Of a DNA stretch of 64,000 bases, positions 9,275 to 18,500 are shown one piece after another (position 1 is the first letter of the stretch; each line of letters begins with the position of its first letter). The notes beneath the pieces were generated by a model. That model did no database searches. It was not told the origin of the DNA and saw only the letters and a program-made list of their open reading frames with translations. Source of the DNA: Rosistilla carotiformis (GTDB taxonomy: Bacteria; Planctomycetota; Planctomycetia; Pirellulales; Pirellulaceae); contig NZ_CP036348.1 in NCBI RefSeq assembly GCF_007753095.1, positions 6,053,411 to 6,117,410 of the forward strand. The letters are read 5' to 3'. Position numbers and translations under genes: made by a program.

Positions 9275-9880
9275 ATGGATTGGCAACCCTTTGCGGCGAT
9301 GAACCTGCTCCGCAATCCGTTTGGTGAACTGACGCGGGACGACCGCGTGCGCGCCGCCGTGGTCGATGTCGCCGATTGCATCGATCGACTGCAGCAACCG
9401 CAAACGGCTTTGCAGTTCATAGCCGACTGTGGTCGCGGCAAGACGACGCATCTGTTGTCGATCGCGGCTCAAGCCCCCGCGGCGGCCTACGTCTATCTGC
9501 CCGAAGACGAACGCTGCCCGCCGATTCCACACGGCCAACCGCTGCTGATCGACGAAGTCCAACGACTGCCTTGGCTTGTGCGACGGCGGGTCTTCGCCCG
9601 CGGCGGCGGTTTGGTGCTGGGAACGCATGTCGATTTAGCCGGCCCCCTACGGCGTGCAGGATACCGCGTCTGGACGTATCATGTGGGGCAAGATCTCACG
9701 GCAGAACGACTAGCCGAAATGCTCAACCGTCGAATTCAGCTGGCCCGACTTCGCAGCGGCCCGATTCCGCAAATCAGCGAAACCGAGGCAGCCGATTGGA
9801 TGACACGCCATGGCAGCGATATCCGCGCGATCGAATTCGATTTATATGAACGCTTTCAACAGCAGATTGGAGTCGGCTGA
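9275..9880 (+). CDS. Small P-loop ATPase (locus B, gene 1)
   Basis: 201 residues. The P-loop region is ADCGRGKTT at 50-58, where the usual first glycine of GxxxxGKT is alanine; Walker B is PLLIDEVQRL at 89-98. The N-terminus has MNLLRNPFGELT, similar to the NPF stretch in the locus A ATPase. The C-terminal TAERLAEMLNRRIQLARLR and ISETEAADWM look like a helical lid. Its stop overlaps the start of the arrestin-like gene (TGATG), which argues for translational coupling. The enzyme is most likely cytosolic; the substrate is unknown. Confidence 0.75.
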   Translation: MDWQPFAAMNLLRNPFGELTRDDRVRAAVVDVADCIDRLQQPQTALQFIADCGRGKTTHLLSIAAQAPAAAYVYLPEDERCPPIPHGQPLLIDEVQRLPWLVRRRVFARGGGLVLGTHVDLAGPLRRAGYRVWTYHVGQDLTAERLAEMLNRRIQLARLRSGPIPQISETEAADWMTRHGSDIRAIEFDLYERFQQQIGVG

Positions 9881-11265
9881 TGGCAAAATGCAGCTTGGCA
9901 ATCGAACTCGACGAACCCGACCGCCTCTACACGTCCAACGACCGCATCCGCGGCACCGTCGTTGTTCGCGCCGACGACGACGTCCAGTGCAAAGGGCTGA
10001 AGGTGCGCAGTGGCTGGGCGACGCACGGCCGCGGCAACATCGATTCGCATGATCTACACTCCGAGGTGCTGTTCCAAGGACAATGGCGCAGCGGCGAAGA
10101 GCATCGCTACCGCTTCGACCTGCCCGTCTCGTCCTGGCCTCCCACCTATCACGGTAGATTCCTGAGCGTCGACCACTACGTCCACGCGACCGCCGATATC
10201 CCTTGGGCATTCGATCCAAAGGAATCGCGACCTTATCAGGTCGTCAGCTCCACCGCCCCCAATGCGGGCCTGGTCGAGAAAAACACCGTGACCAGTCCCG
10301 TCATCGGCGGAATCGTGAAGATCCTGCTGGTGGTCTTTGTGTTGTTCATGCTGCTCAACCCAATGCTTTGGATCTTTGGGATCCCGATTGGAATCGGTGC
10401 CGGCATCTGGTGGTTCTTCAAAAAGTACCTGCCAAAGAAACTACTGGGACAAGTCGAATACACACTCGATCAAGAAAGCTTCCAACCGGGTGAAACCCTT
10501 CGGGCGACGCTTCGCGTTCATCCTCAAAAAGATATCCCGATCAATTCCGTGATCTGGACGGTAACTGGCACCGAGGTCTGCGTCTCGGGTTCGGGCAGCA
10601 ACCGACGAACGCATCGCCACGAACTGTTCCGCGGCGGAAAATTGGTCGACGATATCCGCACCCTGCCCGGGAACAAAGAGACGCGGATTCCGCTGGAACT
10701 GGAACTGCCCAACGAGCCTTGCTTCACGATGAATCTCGGTTCGAATCAGATCCTCTGGGAAACGAAGATCTGCATCGATATCCCCCGTTGGCCCGACTGG
10801 AACGATTCGCTTGCGATGCAACTGGCACCGTCGAAGGAACTTGTCCAGGCAGCCTCCGTCGAAACGATCGACAACGGCGGGAGCGTCTCGACGCAGCCGA
10901 CCACGACGGCCGGGGACGAACCCGACGTGACGTTCGCAGCGACGTTGGAGATGATCCAATCGGTGATCGACGACGACCGGCAGGTCGACCGGATCGTCGA
11001 TGCCGTCCGCGATCTGCCGATGCAGTTGAATCTGATTCCGCAGCGCCGCGAACTCTACAGCAGTAGCAGCAAGACGCACGCCTATCCCGATGGACACGTG
11101 GTGATCGGCCAAACGATCGACCCGGTGATGCCGGTCACGATGTTCATTCCGCGTTCCCTGGCCGATGAGTTCGACCAAGCGACCGATCGTCCGTGGAGCG
11201 GTGAAGGAAGTATCGTCGGATACGACCATCGCCAAAACCGCTTGCAATTACGTATTGAACCCTAG
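9880..11265 (+). CDS. Membrane-anchored protein with two arrestin-like domains (locus B, gene 2)
   Basis: 461 residues. Residues 1-130 have arrestin-N features: LDEPDRLYTSNDRIRGTVVV, then GEEHRYRFDLPV, PPTYHGRFLSVDHYVHATAD and IPWAFDP. Hydrophobic segments at about 145-185 form a membrane hairpin ending in FKKYLPKK. Residues 190-310 look like a second arrestin-type sandwich (DQESFQPGETLRATLRVHP). The C-terminal 130 residues (residues 330-461) form a separate unknown domain. Bacterial arrestin-like proteins are known but poorly characterised. Coupling to an ATPase and a TMEM43-like protein suggests a membrane-associated complex; that is an inference. Confidence 0.7.
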   Translation: MAKCSLAIELDEPDRLYTSNDRIRGTVVVRADDDVQCKGLKVRSGWATHGRGNIDSHDLHSEVLFQGQWRSGEEHRYRFDLPVSSWPPTYHGRFLSVDHYVHATADIPWAFDPKESRPYQVVSSTAPNAGLVEKNTVTSPVIGGIVKILLVVFVLFMLLNPMLWIFGIPIGIGAGIWWFFKKYLPKKLLGQVEYTLDQESFQPGETLRATLRVHPQKDIPINSVIWTVTGTEVCVSGSGSNRRTHRHELFRGGKLVDDIRTLPGNKETRIPLELELPNEPCFTMNLGSNQILWETKICIDIPRWPDWNDSLAMQLAPSKELVQAASVETIDNGGSVSTQPTTTAGDEPDVTFAATLEMIQSVIDDDRQVDRIVDAVRDLPMQLNLIPQRRELYSSSSKTHAYPDGHVVIGQTIDPVMPVTMFIPRSLADEFDQATDRPWSGEGSIVGYDHRQNRLQLRIEP

Positions 11266-11334
11266 AGATAGGCGAACGGCATCCCAACGCTGTTGGCCGG
11301 CGTCGACCTCCCGATTGATAAGACAGGTGCCACG

Positions 11335-12795
11335 ATGGCTCGAAAAGAAAAAAGCCGCTGGGGCGGCATTGTGATTGGTCCCGTCGTGATGCTCGCTGCC
11401 ATGGCGGCACTGTGGTGCAACGAGACGCGGTTCGACTACTACAAAGCAGCCGCGAAGACGACCGAAGTTGGTACGGCCGCCGATGCGAAACCGGGATCAA
11501 ACTTCTCCCTGACCGGTTCGATGGATCCTGAATTAACCTACTCCGGCAAATACGTCGATTCGTTCACCGGCTACCTGATCGTCGCGCGAAGCGCCCAAGT
11601 CTATTGCTGGGACCGCGACAAAGATGACGATCAAGTTCGCTGGTCGATGAAATGGATGAGCAGCGTCGAGAGCAATTCGCGCAACAGCGGCATTCATCAG
11701 CAATGTTCGTCGACTTCGCTGCACCCGTCGGAATATCGGGTTGGCGAGCTGCCGGTCGATAGCCAGTTGATCGAATTCGTCGACGCCTACAACCCCATCT
11801 CCCCCAGCAGTCTCACCCTTTCTCAAGCGGGCACCAACTTGCGTCTGCAGCCGCAAGGCGAATACTTCTACCTGTCGAAGAATCGTTCGGACAACCTAGG
11901 CGATGAACGGGTCCGTTACACCGGAATTCCCGTCCCCGCGGTGGCAACCTATTTTGGCAAGTCCGCGGCGGGACGAGGCGTCGCCGACCAATCGCACCGA
12001 CGCCGTGGGTTCATCAATCAGATCATCCAAGACTCGGGGAACCTTCACTACATCGTCGCCGGGGATCGCCAAACCGCTTTGGCGTCGATGAAGTCCCATA
12101 TCCAACGGGTGAAATGGATCGTCCGCGCGATCGGCACCGCCGCAGTCGTGGTCGGAACGCTGATCCTCGGTTCGACGTTTGTCGGGTTCCTGTTCCACAT
12201 TCCAGTGATCGGTCCGATCGCCGAATCGGGAATGTTCCTGGTCGCCCTGCTGATCGGTCTGCCGCTGGCACTGCTGACAATCGTCAGCGGCTATCTCGCC
12301 TCCCACCCCTTCGTTCTGGCAGCGATCGTGACCGGAATCGCGGCCCTCATCTACTGGATTCGCAAACGCGGCAAAGCCTCACAGCAAATCCTCAAACAGG
12401 ACCTGGACCAACAGTACGGCCACCAGCTGAGCGATGAAGAGCTGAAAGATCTAGAGTTCCTCGAGTTGGCGCAGCTGGCGTTTTCGGACGCCAAACTCGA
12501 CACGAGCGAAGCAAAAGTGTTGTCCCAGTGGGCTCGCAAACACGGCTGGGACAAAGCGAAATGCGATGCGATGATTCAGCGTGCGAAGCAGAATCGGGGG
12601 ACCGAAGCGGCCGCGGAATCGAACGACGATCACTTGCAAAACCTGATTCGCTTGGCGATGGCCGACGGCTCGCTCTCCAGTTATGAAATCCGTACGATTC
12701 GCAAGGTCAGCAGACAGATCGGTTACGACGACAAAACGATACGCGAAATGATCGACCGCGTCCGACGCGGGATCGCCCCCCCAACACCTGCCTGA
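11335..12795 (+). CDS. TMEM43-like membrane protein with TerB-like C-terminus (locus B, gene 3)
   Basis: 486 residues from the ATG at 11335. The N-terminal segment with LWCNETRFDYYKAA, followed by LIVARSAQVYCWDRDKDDD and further beta-rich sequence, matches the layout of TMEM43/DUF1625 proteins (one TM, large extracytoplasmic domain, then several TMs). TM segments follow at about 260-350. Residues 375-480 are two helical repeats (LEFLELAQLAFSDAKLDTSE and LIRLAMADGSLSSYEIRTIR) like TerB/TerB-like acidic metal-binding domains. The TMEM43-TerB fusion beside an arrestin-fold protein and an ATPase is the most unusual non-mobile locus in this window. Confidence 0.65.
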   Translation: MARKEKSRWGGIVIGPVVMLAAMAALWCNETRFDYYKAAAKTTEVGTAADAKPGSNFSLTGSMDPELTYSGKYVDSFTGYLIVARSAQVYCWDRDKDDDQVRWSMKWMSSVESNSRNSGIHQQCSSTSLHPSEYRVGELPVDSQLIEFVDAYNPISPSSLTLSQAGTNLRLQPQGEYFYLSKNRSDNLGDERVRYTGIPVPAVATYFGKSAAGRGVADQSHRRRGFINQIIQDSGNLHYIVAGDRQTALASMKSHIQRVKWIVRAIGTAAVVVGTLILGSTFVGFLFHIPVIGPIAESGMFLVALLIGLPLALLTIVSGYLASHPFVLAAIVTGIAALIYWIRKRGKASQQILKQDLDQQYGHQLSDEELKDLEFLELAQLAFSDAKLDTSEAKVLSQWARKHGWDKAKCDAMIQRAKQNRGTEAAAESNDDHLQNLIRLAMADGSLSSYEIRTIRKVSRQIGYDDKTIREMIDRVRRGIAPPTPA

Positions 12796-12807
12796 AAGTA
12801 AACTCGC

Positions 12808-13356
12808 TTGTTGAATTCAAAACATCTCTACTTGATCGGTTATCGCGGCTCGGGCAAATCGTCGGTCGCTCGCCTCCTGGCCGCAAAAATCGGTTGCACC
12901 TGGATCGATTCGGACGACGAGATCGAACGCTGCGAGGGAGTCTCGATCGCCGAGATCTTTGCAGCCCACGGCGAACCGGGGTTCCGCGACCGAGAGACCG
13001 CCGCGATCGAAGCGCTCAGCAAGACGCCGCCGCAAGTGATCGCACTCGGGGGCGGAGCGCACCTGCGACCGGAGAACCGCAAAGTGATCGCCCAGACTGG
13101 CCAGGCGATCTGGCTCGACGCCCGTCCCGAAGTCCTGGTCGAGCGGATCGAAGCCGATGCCACCAGCGCCAGCCGCCGCCCCAGCTTGACCGAACATCCG
13201 ATGCTGCAAGAGGTGCGTCAGTTGATGGAGGCGCGCGAGCCGCTGTATCGCGAAGTCGGCAATCTGCGGATCGACGTCAGCGATAAAACGCCCGACCAGA
13301 TCGTCGACCAAATAACCAAGTTCCTCTCCGACCAAGCCGCCCCCGCGCTGGAGTAA
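12808..13356 (+). CDS. aroK: Shikimate kinase
   Basis: 182 residues from a TTG at 12808, with a second TTG directly after it. The kinase phosphorylates shikimate with ATP in aromatic amino acid synthesis. Motifs: Walker A GYRGSGKSS near residue 11, the shikimate-binding DSDDEIE, GFRDRE and ALGGGAH, and the lid RRPSL. The C-terminal codons APALE and the stop codon lie inside the first copy of a 24-bp intergenic repeat, so the repeat appears to have invaded and re-ended this reading frame. It starts 12 bases after the TMEM43-like gene. Confidence 0.92.
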   Translation: MLNSKHLYLIGYRGSGKSSVARLLAAKIGCTWIDSDDEIERCEGVSIAEIFAAHGEPGFRDRETAAIEALSKTPPQVIALGGGAHLRPENRKVIAQTGQAIWLDARPEVLVERIEADATSASRRPSLTEHPMLQEVRQLMEAREPLYREVGNLRIDVSDKTPDQIVDQITKFLSDQAAPALE

Positions 13357-13457
13357 AGGCTTTAGCCGACCGCGTGCTGGAGTAAAGGCTTTAGCCGACA
13401 ACGCGCTGGAGTGAAGGCTTTAGCCGACCGCGCGCTGGAGTAAAGGCTTTAGCCGAC
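13347..13457. repeat. Four tandem copies of a 24-bp intergenic repeat, 29-bp period
   Basis: The unit GCTGGAGTAAAGGCTTTAGC plus CGAC begins at 13347, 13376, 13405 and 13434, exactly 29 bases apart; the third copy carries one change (GTAAAG to GTGAAG). The unit contains the small dyad GGCT-TT-AGCC. A fifth copy, inverted and with one difference, lies at 60870-60893. This is a REP-like dispersed repeat, not a CRISPR array: linkers are five bases and not unique spacers. Confidence 0.85.
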
Positions 13458-13531
13458 CGCGCGCATCCCTCCGTTGCAGCCCCAACGCGCGGCCCGTTGC
13501 CCACGCGGTTAAACGAAGAACCCTGCGAATC

Positions 13532-15256
13532 TCAACTCAGATAGATCCCGATCGCCACCGCAGCCAGCGCGGTGACAAACAGATCGCCGCGTGTAAAGCG
13601 ACCGCTGCCGCCGTGCCATCTCAGAAAGCGAAGCATCGCTCCGGTCGGGCAACCGTAATGGCAGTAAGCCATCGGAACAAAAGCTGACACGACGAGCCCA
13701 ACCACCGCGACACTCAGCGTCGCCCAGCCGGCGATCCGGATCACAAACGCATCAAACGGCTCGATCCCGACCAGGCTGATCGGCAGATGCATCATCGCCA
13801 CCACTACGACAAAGATCAGCAGGAGCGCGGGGAGCAGACGCAGCGTACGGTCGATCCAACGCGGAAACTTCGCTCGCAGCGGAACGCGGCGCAGCCAATC
13901 TTGAGCTGCACCAAAGGGGCACAGATGCGTGCAATAGACCTGCCGTCCGGTGAAGATCGGACAAGCCAATGCTGCCGCGGTCAGCAGCACCAAGCCGGGT
14001 GCGACCTGCCAAGCGACGCCGTTCTGAGCCCAGCCGACTAACAAAGCTTGCGAGACCATGTCGGCGTTGATGAATCCCAAATAGACGATCAACACGACTT
14101 GGAATCCGATCCGCAACCAACGCTTGCCTCGCAGATGGGTCAGCGCCAGCAGCAGCGCCAGCAGGACAACGATCGCCGTGCCGTAATCTCGCGGCGAAAA
14201 ATCGTACCAACGCGGCGGTTCGGCCACCACGATCGGTTGTTCCGCCTGCACCTCCGCCGCCGTGTGGATCAACGCTTCGGCGACCTGAGTGCTCGTTTTG
14301 GTCGCTCCCGAAACCCCTTCGATCCCCGCGTCGACAACATCCAGCTCCGCGATGTCCGCTAGCGAAAACCCTTTGAAGATATTGAAGAAGTACTCATCCT
14401 CTTTGACATACCGCACGTACGGTTCGTTGTCGAAACTGTGTCGGATCGCCGCCCCGACGATCCGGTGCTCGGGATCCAACGCGATCAAAGTGTCAGTCGG
14501 GCCCTGGTATCCGATCATGTTATCGGCGTGCGGTGAAGTCCTCAGCACTTTGCCCAGCTCCGTCCCTTGAGCGTCTTGTACGATCTGCAAACTCGGTTTC
14601 TGCGGATCGTCGGTTAAACCGGTCGCCTCGGGAAAAAACGCCTTGGCTTCCTCGACAGTGATCAGCTCGGGAAACCGCGACGATGGATTCGCCCCGCCCA
14701 ACCGCCGCGCGATCCCGTCGATGATCGCCAGGCTGGTCAAGGTCGCGCCGGAGACCGCATCGACCTGCGGCTGGCTGGCCGCTTGCCAATTCAGCCCGTT
14801 TAGACTGGTCATAAACCTTTCGTTCTCGACCACGTCGCGCGTATGCTCGCGCGTGTCGCCGCTGTGCAAAACCGACATCCCGAGAATCCGTTTGTCCGGC
14901 CCAAAGGCGAGCAGCGTATTGGTCGGGCCCGAAAATCCGATCACTCTGTCGGCTTCGGGAAACGTCTGAACGACAAAGCCTAACTCTTTTTCGTCGGCAT
15001 CCAACACCGTTTGCCCGCCATGATCGGGATCCCACGGCCCCAGCGATTTGGCATCGGGAAACAACTCCGTCACCTGATCGACGACCAACGCCTGCACTCG
15101 ATCGCCGCGCTGTTGCGCGACATACCAACGATGCTGCTGATGGATCGCCGCAATAATCACCAGGAACAAGATCACACGGTAGGAATGCAGGGCGGCGGTT
15201 TGAAGTCTTCCCGGACGCTTTTGCGTCGGGCGTTCAACGATCGGTAGTTCGGTCAT
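13532..15256 (-). CDS. NosR/NapH-like membrane flavoprotein with iron-sulfur motifs
   Basis: 574 residues from the ATG at 15256. One N-terminal TM is followed by two FMN-binding domains, each with the covalent-FMN motif (DAVSGATLTS and EGVSGATKTS). A cluster of TM segments then follows, with CPIFTGRQVYCTHLCPFGA and CHYGCPTGA, the NosR/NapH-type cysteine sets. NosR-type proteins carry electrons across the membrane to periplasmic reductases, using FMN attached to threonine by an ApbE flavinyltransferase. No nosZ or apbE is in the window. Duplicated FMN domains are unusual. It is divergent from the secreted FAD oxidoreductase, which could be its redox partner (inference). Confidence 0.8.
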   Translation of the reverse strand: MTELPIVERPTQKRPGRLQTAALHSYRVILFLVIIAAIHQQHRWYVAQQRGDRVQALVVDQVTELFPDAKSLGPWDPDHGGQTVLDADEKELGFVVQTFPEADRVIGFSGPTNTLLAFGPDKRILGMSVLHSGDTREHTRDVVENERFMTSLNGLNWQAASQPQVDAVSGATLTSLAIIDGIARRLGGANPSSRFPELITVEEAKAFFPEATGLTDDPQKPSLQIVQDAQGTELGKVLRTSPHADNMIGYQGPTDTLIALDPEHRIVGAAIRHSFDNEPYVRYVKEDEYFFNIFKGFSLADIAELDVVDAGIEGVSGATKTSTQVAEALIHTAAEVQAEQPIVVAEPPRWYDFSPRDYGTAIVVLLALLLALTHLRGKRWLRIGFQVVLIVYLGFINADMVSQALLVGWAQNGVAWQVAPGLVLLTAAALACPIFTGRQVYCTHLCPFGAAQDWLRRVPLRAKFPRWIDRTLRLLPALLLIFVVVVAMMHLPISLVGIEPFDAFVIRIAGWATLSVAVVGLVVSAFVPMAYCHYGCPTGAMLRFLRWHGGSGRFTRGDLFVTALAAVAIGIYLS

Positions 15257-15506
15257 GCGGTATCGAGGCTCTTCGCCGGCAATTGCTTGTTTGGGGAAGT
15301 GTCTTGCATCATAATGGCGGGCAAAATGAAAGCCGAAAAGTCGGCGATTGCGGGCCTGCAGTCTACCATAAATCGACTCGGACACTCGAACGTTTAAAAA
15401 CGCACTCAGGCAGACCGACTGTACCTCAGCGGTTCCAGCTTGAAAATCCAGCCCGCCGGAACTTCCCAACGCATCCATCCTTTCCCCAATCGATAAACCT
15501 TCCATC

Positions 15507-18500
15507 ATGCAGCACTATCGCACCTCGATCGCCTTGCTTTGTTGGATCGCTTGCGCGCGGTCCGTTTTCGCGGAAACATCGATCATTGAATCGCAGCGCC
15601 AATTGCCCATCGCCTACCAGGCGGACGTCGTGGTCGTGGGCGGAACGACCGGAGCCGTCTCGGCCGCGATCGCCGCTGCCGAACAAGGCGCGTCGGTCTT
15701 CCTCGCCGCACCGCGACCTTATCTTGGCGAAGATGTCACCGGCACGCTGCGATTGTGGTTGGAACCGGGCGAAGAGCCCGCCTCGCCGCTGGAACACAAG
15801 CTGTTCGATGTCGCTCCAAGACCGGGCCTGTGGGCTGGCCGCTTGCCGTTTAAATATGAAGCCGACATCGCCGCCGATCGCGCCCACGCCGAGACCAAAC
15901 CGGCATCGCGGCTGACCGATGGTCGGATGGGCAACGCCGTCAACGATTCGCTTCAGTTCAACGACACGGTCACGATCGTCGCCGAACTCGAAGGGCTCAA
16001 ACGCGTCAAGGAACTCCATCTGCTGGCCTATCAACGCACCGGCGTCTTCGAAGTCGCTCAGATGCAGGTCTGGACCTCTCCCAACGGCAAACTGTGGCGC
16101 GACCTCGGCGTCGTCGCCAACAACCAGCTCGATGGCGGCGTCAACGAAAACAATGGCGTCGACCTCCCCTTGCCGATCAAACAGCCCTGCCGTTTCATCA
16201 AAGTCACGGTGCAAAAGACAGAGCAGTCCGAACGGATGCTGTTGGGGGAATTGGTGATCCTGGAAGATCAGCCTGAGACCAAACAGACAACGAAGCGACA
16301 AGCTCCCACGCCGATGCAGGTGAAGTATGCGTTGGACCAAGCCTTGATCGATGCCGGCGTCAAATTCCTGTACGGTTCCCCCGTGACCGACGTCTTGCGC
16401 GATGAGCAGGGGCAACTGGCGGGGATCGTGATGGCCAACCGCGCTGGCCGCCAAGCCGTCAAAGCGCCGGTGATCATCGACGCCACGATGCGAGGCACCA
16501 CCGCTCGAATTGCCGGCGCCAAATGCCTTCCCTATCCCAGCGGTCGACAGACGTTTCAACGCGTCATCGTCGGAGGCGAGCTGGAGCCACAGCCTGGCAT
16601 GACGCTGACCTCTCCCGGCGTCGAATTTGGGACGCGCGATGGACTGCATGAATTGCAGGTCGTGACGATGGAAGTCGACATGCCCGATGGCAGCTTCGCC
16701 TCGTTCGCCGCTGCCGAACAACAGCTCCGCGACGCAACCTTCTCGGCTCAGCTGGTCGATGAATCCGACTTCGCCTTCCAAATCCCCCCCGATCCGATCG
16801 TTGCCCGCATCGCGGCCGACGATGCTTCGTTCGATCCTGCCACTCTGGATTTAAAAGCATGCCAGCCCGACGGCTTGGACCGGATCTATGTTCTCGGTGG
16901 CGCCGCCGGCGTCTCGCGAGCTGCGGCTCACGATTTGATGCGCCCCCTGAACCTGATCCGTTTGGGACAACGCGTCGGGCAAGCTGCCTACGCAGCGGCA
17001 AAAAACAAACCAACAAGCGGCGAGATCGTTGTCGCCAGCAGCATCGACGCACGCGCCAGCCGATTGGTCGACGTGCGCGAATTCCTGCAAGGTGCCCGGC
17101 CAACCGATGAAGATCTGCCAACGGTCAACTCTCCCGAGCGCAGTCTGCCCATCCTGGGAACCTACGACGTCGTGGTCGTTGGCGGCGGCACCGGCGGAGC
17201 GCCCGCCGGGATCGGCGCGGGGCGGCGGGGTTCGAAAACACTGGTTATCGAATATCAAGATCACCTGGGAGGCGTGGGAACGCTGGGCCTGATCAGCAGT
17301 TATTACCACGGATATCGCAAGGGATTTACAGCCGAAGTCGATAAGGGGGTCGCCGCGTTGGGCGGACCGAAGCGGCATGGCGGCTGGAATCCCGTGACCA
17401 AACGGGAGTACTGGCGTCGCGAAGTCCGCGCCGCCGGGTGCGATATCTGGTTCTCGACCCTTGGCGTCGGCACGCTGGTGAGCGGCGAATTTGTCAAAGG
17501 CGTTGTCGTCGCAACGCCAACCGGCCGCGGCGTCGTGCTGGCCAAAACGGTCGTCGATTCGACGGGCAACGCCGACGTCGCCGCAGCCGCGGGGGCCGAA
17601 ACGATCACGACATCGTCGGATCACGTGGCGATGCAAGGGACCGGGCTGTCGCCGCGAGCCCTCGGAACCGGTTACACCAACACCGACTACTCCTTCTCGG
17701 ACGATTCCGATCCTGTCGATCAATGGCGGATGATCGTCTCGGCGCGACGCAAGTTTAAAAACAGCTACGACATCTCGCCGTTTATCGATTCGCGCGAGCG
17801 GCGGCGGATCGCGGGCGAAGTCTTCATCACGCCCCTAGATCTGATGAACCAGCGAAAGTATTCCGATACGATCGCGATGCACCAGAGCAACTTCGACACA
17901 CACGGCTACACCGTCCATCCCGTCTTCTTGATCAACTTCCCCGACAAGAAACAGATGACCGTGCCGGTCCCCTACCGAGCGCTGTTGCCAAAAGATCTCG
18001 ATGGCATCTTGGTTACCGGGCTGGGCATCAGTGCCCACCGCGACGCGATGCCGATCCTGCGAATGCAACCCTGTGTGCAGAACCAAGGTTATGCGGCCGG
18101 CATCGCGGCCTCGATGGCGGCGGAAGAAAACTCATCGACCCGTTCGATCGACCTCAGCGCATTGCAAAAGCACCTTGTCGAAATCGGCTCGCTGGAATCG
18201 GAGGTCTTGAGCCACCAGGATTCGCAGCCGGCCGCCGCAGACGTGCTCGCGGCCGCCGTCGAATCGGTTGTCCACGATTATCGTGGCCTCTCGGTGATCC
18301 TGGATCAAAGCGAAGCCGCCCTGCCGCAGCTGCGAACCGCCTTTGCGGCCGCCGACAACGACGAGCACAAGGTGGTTTATGCGAACCTGTTGGGAATGCT
18401 CGGCGACCCGACCGGCAGCGACGTGTTGGCCGATCTGATTCGGAAATCGGAGTGGGATGAAGGCTGGAACTTCCGCGGCATGGGCCAATACGGCGGCAGC

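Noticed and set aside
13347-13457. Possible CRISPR array from regular 29-base repeats
   Set aside because: Linkers are only five bases and not unique spacers; no cas genes are nearby and another copy is dispersed 47 kb away.
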